Shown here in pieces: positions 1 to 6,763 of a stretch of DNA of 7,216 nt (positions are counted from its first letter, which is position 1; every line of letters begins with the position of its first letter). Source of the stretch: Helicobacter sp. (GTDB taxonomy: Bacteria; Campylobacterota; Campylobacteria; Campylobacterales; Helicobacteraceae); the NCBI GenBank assembly GCA_029264655.1, contig JARHZY010000076.1, forward strand, positions 1 to 7,216, written 5' to 3'. The notes beneath the pieces were generated by a model. It ran no database searches and was not told the DNA's origin. It saw nothing but the letters and a program-made list of their open reading frames with translations. Position numbers and translations under genes: made by a program.

Positions 1-2
1 TA

Positions 3-401
3 CTTGTCATAATAGGAATCTTAGCAAGTTTAGCATTACCAAAAATAAGCTTTTCAAGAAATAATGCCTTAAGTGTTGCTATACAAAGCGATATACAAAC
101 AATCATTTCAAGCACACAAGAATATGCTATTACAAATGAGTTCTTACCACAGAATGCAAATCCACAATGGCTTGTTTCTTATCTGCATTTATCGCCACAA
201 CGATGGGTTGTTGTTGGGGATTCTATAAAAATTGCAAAAAATGGAGTGCAAGATAGCACAAATGATTGCCTTAGTATTCGGTTTGATAGGACAGATTATT
301 TACAAATTCTATTTAATCGCACACAAAATGCTAATCTATGCCAAAATATCTTAAAAAATTATGCAAGTGATATTATTGTTCCGTTGCATATTAACCCATA
401 A
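3..401 (+). CDS. Type IV pilin / type II pseudopilin-like protein, 3' part
   Basis: This frame is open from the left edge to TAA at 399-401 and gives 132 residues; the start lies outside the window. It begins with LVIIGILASLALPKIS, which matches the hydrophobic N-terminal helix that follows the prepilin peptidase site in type IV pilins and type II secretion pseudopilins. The missing upstream part should hold the short leader and the GFTLIE-type cleavage motif, about 10-20 residues. The remainder looks like a small globular pilin head with a helical segment (residues 20-45 of the fragment), a WLVSYL stretch and two cysteines (fragment residues 89 and 113) that could form a disulfide, as is common in pilin C-termini. 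In relatives such as Campylobacter, proteins of this kind serve DNA uptake or secretion fibres at the inner membrane and periplasm. Whether this is a major or minor subunit cannot be told. The pilin-family call is firm; the specific role is not. Confidence 0.8.
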   Translation, partial: LVIIGILASLALPKISFSRNNALSVAIQSDIQTIISSTQEYAITNEFLPQNANPQWLVSYLHLSPQRWVVVGDSIKIAKNGVQDSTNDCLSIRFDRTDYLQILFNRTQNANLCQNILKNYASDIIVPLHINP

Positions 402-949
402 ATTATAATATTAAAGTTTTAAGAGATATTTGATTTTTTAAAATTCTTGAAAAATAAATCTTATAAAGAGGCTTATTTGACTTGAAATAAAAATGAATGA
501 ATAGCTATAAAACAAAATGACTATAATAGCCCCAAAATCTTTAAAATAACAATTATATTCGTGAAATTATAGGAATGCAGAGAAAATGCTAATTTGATAA
601 ATAAGAATAAAACAACAATTAATAGAAAATAAACAATAGAAATGCATAGAATCTATAATCTAATAACTTTCATGTCTGTGCGACTTTATAATTTTCAAAC
701 AAATCAACAATCTTAATTTACAGATTGACAGCTCCATATATTTTGTTGAAAAAAGCTATGTTGTCTAGTATAATAGCTTTTTTTATTGTAATGTTTAAAA
801 TAGATAATAACTCATTATCTATTATGAAATTCTGTTTTGCAATTTTTTTGCAAGTGTTGCTAAGAAATATCTATATTTTTACCTTTTTTCATGCAAAATA
901 CATATTATTTTTTTGGTGTGTTTTGTTGCCTATTTTACAGCACTAAAAA
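402..949. other. AT-rich spacer without a convincing gene
   Basis: This stretch follows the pilin-like gene and is dense in stop codons in most frames. From 692 to 943 one plus-strand frame is free of stops and has a TTG at 725, but its product is almost all Phe, Leu and Ile from T-rich codons, there is no ribosome binding site, and I see no family signature. I treat it as not coding. A TATAAT hexamer occurs near 524, but nothing downstream supports a promoter call. The only structured element is the inverted repeat at 749-783, listed separately. Confidence 0.6.
749..783. terminator. AT-rich 11-bp inverted repeat ending in a T run
   Basis: AAAAAAGCTAT (749-759) is perfectly complementary to ATAGCTTTTTT (773-783) with a 13-nt loop, and a run of seven T lies at 778-784. 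By symmetry it could work as a factor-independent terminator on either strand. Only two G-C pairs are present, so the hairpin would be weak, and the nearest upstream gene ends about 350 bp earlier. It may instead be a chance AT-rich palindrome. Confidence 0.3.
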
Positions 950-1161
950 ATGAAATGGATTCTAATATAATACTATGGTAGGCTACCACATAAACATATA
1001 TGGTGGCAATATTCTTTTTATTGGCTAAAATGTAATATGCTATCTTTATTGGGTGCGATAAGTGGCTATTCAATGAGAGAGAAAATGATAAATTATAGAA
1101 AAAGATAAAAGCGTATAATGACTTATTGGAAAAGAAAATGGTGCTATTGTATTCTGTATAA
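950..1161 (+). pseudogene. Possible decayed coding remnant, family unknown
   Basis: In one frame an ATG at 950 is followed after five codons by TAA (968-970); the same frame then stays open from 971 to 1105 and encodes a stretch with LPHKHIWWQYSFYWL and ISGYSMREKMINYRK, closing at TAA 1106-1108. Shifting frame inside the A-rich run near 1099-1103 continues as KAYNDLLEKK to a TAA at 1159-1161. The mixture of Trp, Tyr, His and charged residues looks more protein-like than the surrounding noise, resembling the C-terminal end of some cytoplasmic or membrane-associated enzyme, but I do not recognise the family. It needs one stop and one frameshift, so if it is real it is a broken gene tail. A chance open stretch is a serious alternative. 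Confidence 0.3.
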
Positions 1162-1465
1162 ATAGGTTACAAATGAATAACCCATAATCAGCTTATCTAT
1201 CGCTATCTTGTATTTACTGAATAATTTTATATATTTGATAATAGTATTGCATTAAGGCTTTGCTTATCGCAATAGAATCTTTTTTAATGGAATTTTTATA
1301 TTTTTTTTTGACAGCAACTTTATTTTTACTATTAGAGATTCTATAATTATATTACTTTTATTGCAGACTTGGTTTATTAACTTTAATGTAATTGCTAAGA
1401 GTAAGATATAAAGAGCTTCAAATCTAAAAACACACATATAGCTATAAAATATATACCACAAATAA
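1162..1465. other. AT-rich spacer downstream of cmoB
   Basis: This is the region past the end of cmoB and of the minus-strand block. It contains a run of nine T at 1301-1309 directly before TTGACA (1308-1313), which resembles a -35 box, but no start codon with a ribosome binding site follows on either strand. A minus-strand open frame covers most of it and overlaps the end of cmoB; its Lys/Ile/Leu-rich product looks like translated AT-rich noise. I found no clear GC-containing terminator hairpin for the cmoB transcript. Confidence 0.55.
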
Positions 1466-2614
1466 TTAACATGAAAGCACAAAAATACCTCTACATGCTG
1501 GTGGATAACCCTCTATTGTTTGCGTTGCTAAAAGAGAGTCGCCCAAACTTTGTGTATTAATGAAATCAGTGGTGCGTTGCTCTGTATTATCTGTATATGA
1601 AAAGCTAAGTAATTCACAAGTTTTAAAACCTGCATGCAAGGCACAATTCTTTAAAGCTGATGGACTAAAAATATAAAAGACATTAGACATTTTTGCATAG
1701 GTTGGATAAGGGCAAAGACATATTGGCATATCATCATGTATTATCAATGTTTCAAGGATTAATATACCATTTGGTTGTAAAACGCTTTTGAGCTGTTTTA
1801 AGGTTTGCAATGGTTCTTTACGATGGTATAATACACCTAGACAAAGAATCAAATCATACTTATTATGAAGTTGTGCAACATCTTGCACTCCTAAAAGCCT
1901 AAAAGAACAATGTTGTATGCTAGAGAGTTTATAAATGAAATAAAATTGGAGAAAGAAAATTGCAATAGGATCAATTCCTGTAATATGTTTTACTCCACGC
2001 AATGCCAAATCAAACATATAATAGCCATTATTGCAACCTACATCAAGAACTAGTTTATTTTCTAAAGTAAAGTTGATTGTATGTAGGGCTTGCAAAATAA
2101 GCTGCATTTTTTTAGTGCTTTGCCATTCAGAATCAATATAAAAATATTCTTGTTGTGTATTTTCTTTTTGCAATATAGTATTAGTTGCTTGTATATCTGG
2201 AGATAAATAGTAAAAACAAAATGGACCTTTTCGCCATGGTTTTAACTCTAATGCTAATGTTTGCAATGCTGTAATATCTTGATCTTGTATATAATAAGGA
2301 GTTGTATTTGTATGTATATTATCATATCTATAAAAATAGAGATTAAAAGCATTTTTAGGAATAAAATTATCTTTACAAAAGTCTTGCAATATAGGTAAAT
2401 CTTGATAAATACTATAAGGTTTAGTGGTATTATTTTGCAAATGTGAAATACTATAAGCTGCTTTAGGCTTTAAAGCAATGAGTTTGTTTAAGATGTGCCA
2501 ATATGGTTTAAGTGTATGTAATTCTGCTTGATTGAGTTGTGCCAATATAGAATCTGTTTTGCATGTATTATATAGAGATTGATAGTTATTGTCTTTTAGT
2601 TGTGTATTTTGCAC
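1466..2614 (-). CDS. cmoB: tRNA U34 carboxymethyltransferase
   Basis: CmoB transfers a carboxymethyl group from carboxy-S-adenosylmethionine to 5-hydroxyuridine at position 34 of tRNA, forming the cmo5U wobble base; it is cytoplasmic and depends on CmoA for its cofactor. The 382-residue product shows the family's features in order: WRKGPF (127-132) and IDSEW (160-164) before the Rossmann domain, the cofactor-binding motif DVGCNNGYYM (191-200), GIDP (213-216), GVLYHR (260-265), LETL (287-290), NVFYIFSPSAL (311-321), EQRTT (345-349) and EGYPP (368-372). It is longer than the E. coli enzyme (about 323 residues), mainly from an extended N-terminal domain and roughly 20 extra residues between WRKGPF and IDSEW. 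The start is GTG at 2614, eight bases after an AGGAG that overlaps the upstream gene's stop. It is the last gene of the minus-strand block, so its expression probably depends on upstream promoters. cmoA is not in the window. Confidence 0.93.
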   Translation of the reverse strand: MQNTQLKDNNYQSLYNTCKTDSILAQLNQAELHTLKPYWHILNKLIALKPKAAYSISHLQNNTTKPYSIYQDLPILQDFCKDNFIPKNAFNLYFYRYDNIHTNTTPYYIQDQDITALQTLALELKPWRKGPFCFYYLSPDIQATNTILQKENTQQEYFYIDSEWQSTKKMQLILQALHTINFTLENKLVLDVGCNNGYYMFDLALRGVKHITGIDPIAIFFLQFYFIYKLSSIQHCSFRLLGVQDVAQLHNKYDLILCLGVLYHRKEPLQTLKQLKSVLQPNGILILETLIIHDDMPICLCPYPTYAKMSNVFYIFSPSALKNCALHAGFKTCELLSFSYTDNTEQRTTDFINTQSLGDSLLATQTIEGYPPACRGIFVLSC

Positions 2615-2622
2615 GGATGCAA

Positions 2623-2627
2623 CTCCT
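2623..2627 (-). promoter_or_regulatory. Ribosome binding site of cmoB, fused to upstream stop codon
   Basis: Read on the minus strand this is AGGAG, eight bases before the GTG start of cmoB. The upstream gene's TAG stop (2628-2626) shares its last two bases with the AGGAG, so ribosomes ending there are placed directly on the cmoB initiation site. This decides the GTG start, since no ATG or TTG in the same frame lies between the AGGAG and GTG 2614, and suggests translational coupling. Confidence 0.7.
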
Positions 2628-4014
2628 AAATTTGCACGCCATTAGCACTAAAAAGATTTGGTGGTTGTGTTATTGCATGGATTGTGCGTTGTTCTTGCTT
2701 TTTTGTATATTTTGGCAACATAGCAGTTTTTTCAAATGCTTTTTTGGAGATTCCATAAATGATTGCAAGATGAAAAGGTGTTTTTGTGAGAATCTGTGTG
2801 AGATGATTTATATGTGCATATGGGATTGTAATATTTTTTTGTGTTGTTTTTGGTAATTTCATACCTTTTGCATAACATGAAAGTAATTTAAGATGGCTAG
2901 CATGCACTTTAAGATATTCAATAAAAATATTAGAATCTCTATGTTTGCGTAATGCTTCAAAAATATGATGTGCATTTTTTTGTATCTCTGTGCTATAGCC
3001 CAAATCCCTTTCTTGTAAGCTTGTGCATGCAAAGATTGTAATATTTGGGCAAAATAAGAGACTTTTTGTCTTTGCAGTTGTGCTTAATCTTGCATGGGAA
3101 TCAAGAAAGCAAAAACTCAAATCTTCTATATGTATGCCTTTAACACCAATATACTCATGCATATATTTTGGCAAACGAGGATTAAAAGGGCGGGTATGCA
3201 CACCAGATACAACACGAGTAGTTTTTGATTGACGTGCATATAGCCCACCTATTGCTTCAATATAGCTAAGCCAGTATTCTTCTCGTAAAAATGTAAAAGT
3301 TGCTATAAGACTTTCAACAAAAGGTAAAAAAATATAGGGTAATGCGACTTTATATACCACACCATCCCAAATAATCTTACTTTCAAAAAGTGAATAGCTT
3401 ATCACATTGCAGTGCTTATAATAGCGTCTTGGAATCTCTTTTTCCATGTCTTGTTTTGCAAATATACTTTTATCATTTGCAAGTCTTTGACGTGCATATT
3501 GGACAGAAAAACAAGTATGAATATCAAGATTCTCTAAAGCTTGAATGCTTGTGAGTAATATTTTACAAAAAGGCGTATTTATATCTTCTTTAGCATTTTG
3601 GCTGTCATTATATAATTTAAAAAGCTCTGTTAGAGAATCTTGCAATGTAATACTTTGTAGTATGGGTAATCCAACTTGCAAACTTTTTGCTAAAGCGATT
3701 TCAATAGGTGTAAGCATAACGAGAGTGTTTTGTGTTTCTAAGAGTAGATAACGCGCAAAACGTCGCATACTTTGTGTGATATTTTGCACCTTAATCCATG
3801 CAATTTCTGTATCACTATGTGGTATATCACCTTCAAACACAATACCATAAGCACCATTTGCAATCGCATGCTTTATATCATTTGGGTTTATTAGAAAAAA
3901 AAGAGTGCCATTTGTAACTTTCTGCACATCATGTGTTATGCCATTAAAGGCACTAATACAAGGTGTATTGATTAATTCCCCATATAAAATATCAAGTGCC
4001 TTTTCTAATCTCAT
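2626..4014 (-). CDS. Mur-ligase-like protein without a P-loop, function unknown
   Basis: The 462-residue product starts like the N-terminal domain of MurE/MurF ligases: THDVQKVTNGTLFFLI (27-42) corresponds to the family's DSRKVKPGDLFVA-type motif, NGAYGIVFE (53-61) to the KGAAAVV element, and IKVQNITQSMRRFARYLL (74-91) to the helix before the ATP site. Where these enzymes carry a GxxGKT(S) P-loop, this protein has VMLTPIEIALAKSL (99-112), with the glycines and lysine absent. Residues 203-247 (YSLFESKIIW ... ALPYIFLPFVESL) still resemble the middle domain. It therefore probably lost ligase activity or became a structural or regulatory relative; the true MurF should be elsewhere. No signal peptide or clear membrane helix is visible, so it is likely cytoplasmic. 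The ATG at 4014 has a modest AGAAG upstream. It sits 81 bp after pseC and 11 bp before cmoB. The assignment rests on motif reading only; the C-terminal third is unrecognised. Confidence 0.65.
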   Translation of the reverse strand: MRLEKALDILYGELINTPCISAFNGITHDVQKVTNGTLFFLINPNDIKHAIANGAYGIVFEGDIPHSDTEIAWIKVQNITQSMRRFARYLLLETQNTLVMLTPIEIALAKSLQVGLPILQSITLQDSLTELFKLYNDSQNAKEDINTPFCKILLTSIQALENLDIHTCFSVQYARQRLANDKSIFAKQDMEKEIPRRYYKHCNVISYSLFESKIIWDGVVYKVALPYIFLPFVESLIATFTFLREEYWLSYIEAIGGLYARQSKTTRVVSGVHTRPFNPRLPKYMHEYIGVKGIHIEDLSFCFLDSHARLSTTAKTKSLLFCPNITIFACTSLQERDLGYSTEIQKNAHHIFEALRKHRDSNIFIEYLKVHASHLKLLSCYAKGMKLPKTTQKNITIPYAHINHLTQILTKTPFHLAIIYGISKKAFEKTAMLPKYTKKQEQRTIHAITQPPNLFSANGVQI

Positions 4015-4095
4015 GTTGCTTCTTTTAGAATCTATTTAACGCATGATAATAACATAAAATTGCTAAGACTATTACTATAATATGCAAGAAAAGCG

Positions 4096-5292
4096 TTATT
4101 TTTTTGCATAAGATTCCAAAGTTCGCATAATAATATCTGCAACTACTTGTGCTTGATGTAATGCCATGTTTTGATGGCATGGGATAGAGAGTTCAGCATG
4201 ATAGAATTTTTCAGCATTATTGAGTGTAGGGCTTTGTAGGTGTTTATATGCTTGAAAATTATAAATTGGTTTATAATGCACTTGCACGCCAATATTATGT
4301 TGTATCAGTGTATTTATAATATCTGCTTTTTGAGTAAATAAAGATGGATGGAGTAATAAAGGATAGAGATGATAAGTGCTTTTTACTTCTTGTGGAATTG
4401 TTAATACCGAACAATAAGGATTATCATGAAAATAAGAATCATAAAATTTGGCAATCTCTTTGCGTTTTGCAAGAAAAGATTCTAATCTTTTTAATTGCGA
4501 TAATCCAAGACTAGCACTTACTTCATGCAAACGAAAATTAAAACCAAGTGTTACACAATCATGGTTATATGCCGTATGCTTAATAATGCCATGACTACAT
4601 ACAAGCGATGCAAGATGTGCAAAAAAATCATTATTACACATAAGTGCCCCACCCTCACAAGTTGTAAAAGGTTTAACTGCATGGAAACTAAAAATACTCA
4701 TATCTGCAAGTGTGCCTACTTTTTCATTTGCATAACTTGCACCAAAAGCATGGCTTGAATCTGCAATCCATAACAAATTATGTTTTTTTGCAAATGCTTG
4801 GAATGCACGCATATTAACACTATTACCTGCATAATCCACTGAACAAATTGCTATGGTATCTTCACGCAGCAATGATTCTAAACCATGAAGCTCAATATTA
4901 CCATCCATAGCAATATCTGCAAAAATTGGCACAATATTATTTGCAAGCATCATGTTTGTTGTTGCAACAAAGCTTATAGGTGTTGTAATAATACTCATTG
5001 TTTTATGTTGCATGGCGTAGTTAAAGTTAGTGGCATTTTGTAATCTTATTTCTTCTTTGTATGTGCCACTTACAATATATTCTTTGAGTGCGTAAAATGC
5101 AGCATAAAGTGCTGAAGTTGCAGCATTAAAGCTTATAGCATGCTTTGTGCCTATATATGTGGCAATAGCATGTTCAAATTGTTGCACATATTGCCCTTGT
5201 GTTAAATGCGTTGAACATAGTGCATCAAGGACTGCTTGTTTATCGTCATCGTTAATAGATTGTGTGCTATAAGGAATAAAATTTTCTAACAT
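4096..5292 (-). CDS. pseC: UDP-4-amino-4,6-dideoxy-N-acetyl-beta-L-altrosamine transaminase
   Basis: PseC is the PLP-dependent aminotransferase of the second step of CMP-pseudaminic acid synthesis, converting the 4-keto product of PseB to the 4-amino sugar with glutamate as donor. Pseudaminic acid decorates flagellin and is needed for motility in Helicobacter and Campylobacter. Of 398 residues, the diagnostic ones are LTQGQYVQQFE (30-40), NAATSALYAA (56-65), ITTPISFVAT (102-111), ADSSHAFGA (177-185, with the PLP-binding Asp178), SFHAVKPFTTCEGGAL (202-217, with the Schiff-base Lys207), NFRLHE (252-257) and VHYKPIY (338-344). Compared with H. pylori PseC as I remember it (about 375 residues), there are some 25 extra residues at about 71-98, before ITTPISF. 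The ATG at 5292 is preceded by AAAGG at eight bases. It is the first gene of the minus-strand block and diverges from tal. Confidence 0.93.
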   Translation of the reverse strand: MLENFIPYSTQSINDDDKQAVLDALCSTHLTQGQYVQQFEHAIATYIGTKHAISFNAATSALYAAFYALKEYIVSGTYKEEIRLQNATNFNYAMQHKTMSIITTPISFVATTNMMLANNIVPIFADIAMDGNIELHGLESLLREDTIAICSVDYAGNSVNMRAFQAFAKKHNLLWIADSSHAFGASYANEKVGTLADMSIFSFHAVKPFTTCEGGALMCNNDFFAHLASLVCSHGIIKHTAYNHDCVTLGFNFRLHEVSASLGLSQLKRLESFLAKRKEIAKFYDSYFHDNPYCSVLTIPQEVKSTYHLYPLLLHPSLFTQKADIINTLIQHNIGVQVHYKPIYNFQAYKHLQSPTLNNAEKFYHAELSIPCHQNMALHQAQVVADIIMRTLESYAKK

Positions 5293-5354
5293 TACTAAAA
5301 CCTTTATAGAATCAAGTTATAATCATGGAAATATACCATAATTTAAGGAATAAA
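5293..5354. promoter_or_regulatory. Divergent pseC/tal promoter region
   Basis: This 62-bp gap between the two divergent start codons carries a -10 region usable in both directions. On the plus strand TATAAT (5318-5323) would start transcription near 5330, giving tal a leader of about 25 nt that includes its ribosome binding site. On the minus strand the same bases read TATAAC (5321-5316), which would give pseC a short leader including AAAGG. The core TTATAA (5317-5322) is a palindrome. No good -35 box is seen, as is usual for the housekeeping sigma factor in this group. A second minus-strand candidate, TATAAA (5308-5303), lies very close to the pseC start. Confidence 0.5.
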
Positions 5355-6326
5355 ATGATAAGCATTTGGTGTGATTTTATAGAACGTAGTTTTTTACAGG
5401 GTGAGTTTAAGGAACTTGTAGCACAAGGAAAAATACAAGGGGCAACAAGCAATCCAAGTATTTTTGCCCAAGCATTACAGAGTGAAAGTTATCGTGCGAG
5501 CATAGAGCAATTAAAACATGCAGGGAAGAAGCCAAAGGAAATTTATGAAACACTAGCAATAGAAGATATAAAAAGTGCAAGTGAAATTCTCTATCCCCTT
5601 TATGCAGAAAATCCACAAAATGGCTTAATTAGCATTGAAATTGACCCATTTTTATCAGAAGATGTGCGTGCAAGCATTGATGAGGGTGTGCGTCTTTGGC
5701 ATGAAATTAATGCAAAAAATGTAATGATTAAAGTGCCAGCAACGCAAAGTGGCTATACCATTATGGAACACTTAATGTTGCGGGGTATCAATGTAAATGC
5801 AACGCTAGTCTTTACAAAAGAGCAAATGAGAAGAGTATTGCAAGCATTCCAAAAAGCCAATACAAACGCACAAGGCGTTATTAGTGTATTTGTCTCACGA
5901 TTTGATAGAGTTATTGATTTGCAATTAAAAGATGATACTTTACGCGGTAAATATGGCATTGCTAATGCTATTGCGATATATAAGGATTTTTTAACCTATA
6001 AACCACAACCAAACCATAGAATCTTATTTGCTAGCACAGGGGTTAAAGAGCAAAATGCAATTTACAATGATGCGGGGTATTATGTTTATCCCCTTGCTTT
6101 TACCCATTGCGTGAATACATTACCATTACAAACATTGCGTGCTGTGCAAGTCGATAAGCTACAAACACCAAGTATGCAACAAATTGCTTCATTTGATGAT
6201 TTAGAAATTGCAGCGAGCTTAGGAGATATGGATATTAATCTTATTGCCATTGAAGAACAACTCTTACAAGAAGGTTTAACAAGTTTTGAACAAAGCTTTC
6301 AGGCTATGTTAGATACACTTGCATAA
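5355..6326 (+). CDS. tal: Transaldolase
   Basis: Transaldolase moves a three-carbon dihydroxyacetone unit between sedoheptulose-7-phosphate and glyceraldehyde-3-phosphate in the non-oxidative pentose phosphate pathway, in the cytoplasm. The 323-residue product is full length for the bacterial Tal B-type enzyme. Visible signatures, numbered from this start, are QGATSNPSIF (28-37), the active-site block NVMIKVPAT (122-130) with the Schiff-base lysine at 126, GINVNATLVF (144-153), SVFVSRFDR (177-185) and FASTG (225-229). I chose ATG 5355 because AAGGA (5345-5349) lies five bases upstream. An in-frame ATG at 5325 would add ten residues, but it has no ribosome binding site and directly follows the TATAAT (5318-5323), so transcripts from that promoter would start after it. 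The gene appears to be monocistronic, divergent from pseC, and followed by a spacer. Confidence 0.93.
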   Translation: MISIWCDFIERSFLQGEFKELVAQGKIQGATSNPSIFAQALQSESYRASIEQLKHAGKKPKEIYETLAIEDIKSASEILYPLYAENPQNGLISIEIDPFLSEDVRASIDEGVRLWHEINAKNVMIKVPATQSGYTIMEHLMLRGINVNATLVFTKEQMRRVLQAFQKANTNAQGVISVFVSRFDRVIDLQLKDDTLRGKYGIANAIAIYKDFLTYKPQPNHRILFASTGVKEQNAIYNDAGYYVYPLAFTHCVNTLPLQTLRAVQVDKLQTPSMQQIASFDDLEIAASLGDMDINLIAIEEQLLQEGLTSFEQSFQAMLDTLA

Positions 6327-6377
6327 ATAAAGTAAATTTATTGTAGCATCGCAATTTTATTCAGTATAATGCTGCAA
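6326..6377 (+). other. Weak hairpins after tal
   Basis: Two inverted repeats follow the tal stop codon: AATAAA/TTTATT (6326-6331 with 6337-6342) and TTGTAGCAT/ATGCTGCAA (6341-6349 with 6369-6377, one G-T pair, 19-nt loop). The second is the more stable but is not followed by a T run on either strand, so a classical factor-independent terminator is not supported. They may protect the 3' end or be incidental. Confidence 0.25.
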
Positions 6378-6496
6378 TAAATCATACAAAATTCACGATA
6401 GATTGCATTAAAATGCTATAGAATCTAGCTAGTAATTACAGAAATAAATGAGATAATAATAAATGTTTGGATTTTAAAGACCTAGATAAAAACTAG

Positions 6497-6763
6497 GGAG
6501 AGAAAGCCATAGATTGCTATAATGCTTGTATAGACATACTAAGCGATCTTGCTAATGGCAATATCAATACAAATAGCAAGACAAATACATATCATGCAAA
6601 ATATAGAGAATTATTAGAAAAACTAAATATTATAGGGCATAATAATATTAAGGCATTGTATGTGGGGATAGATCCTAAGGGACACTATGACATACCTAGA
6701 CCCAATTTTATAGGCAGATTAGCTACTACAATAATAATAGAGGATGGATTATGGATAGGATAA
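6497..6763 (+). pseudogene. Small unrecognised reading frame lacking a normal start codon
   Basis: This frame is open from after an in-frame TAG (6494-6496) to TAA at 6761-6763, 88 codons. The product contains CYNACIDILSDLANGN, then YHAKYRELLEKLNIIG, then ALYVGIDPKGHYDIPRPNF and ends GRLATTIIIEDGLWIG; the balanced composition suggests real coding sequence. There is no ATG, GTG or TTG in its first half. AGGGAG (6495-6500) stands eight bases before ATA at 6509, so either ATG has mutated to ATA (an 84-residue product if used) or AUA serves as a rare start. Alternatively the frame continues upstream through the TAG (KCLDFKDLDKN just before it) and the gene is broken by stop codons at 6494 and 6449. 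No signal peptide or membrane segment is evident. Its 3' end overlaps the next gene by 13 bp, so the two were probably translated in sequence. I do not recognise the family. Confidence 0.5.
6739..6744 (+). promoter_or_regulatory. Ribosome binding site of the Tat lipoprotein gene
   Basis: AGAGGA lies six bases before ATG 6751 and inside the 3' end of the preceding frame. An ATG at 6744 is too close to the site and in another frame, so 6751 is the supported start. Confidence 0.7.

Noticed and set aside
725..946. Open frame starting with TTG, encoding a hydrophobic 73-residue peptide
   Set aside because: No ribosome binding site, the composition simply reflects T-rich DNA, and the hairpin at 749-783 lies inside it.
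1301..1313. Run of nine T followed by TTGACA, as a phase-variable promoter
   Set aside because: No matching -10 box at proper spacing and no downstream gene on the plus strand before the convergent cmoB.
402..1465. Searched for tRNA genes, CRISPR repeats or an insertion sequence in the largest gene-free interval
   Set aside because: No cloverleaf-compatible GC stems, no regularly spaced repeats, and no terminal inverted repeats or transposase motifs were seen.
1264..1482. Minus-strand open frame overlapping the end of cmoB
   Set aside because: It starts with TTG inside cmoB, is rich in Lys/Ile/Leu as expected from AT-rich noise, and shows no motif.
4099..4105. Seven-base A/T runs in pseC (4099-4105, 4621-4627, 4783-4789) as phase-variation switches
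   Set aside because: Tracts of seven are common in AT-rich coding DNA and shorter than the tracts usually linked to switching in this group; the gene is intact.
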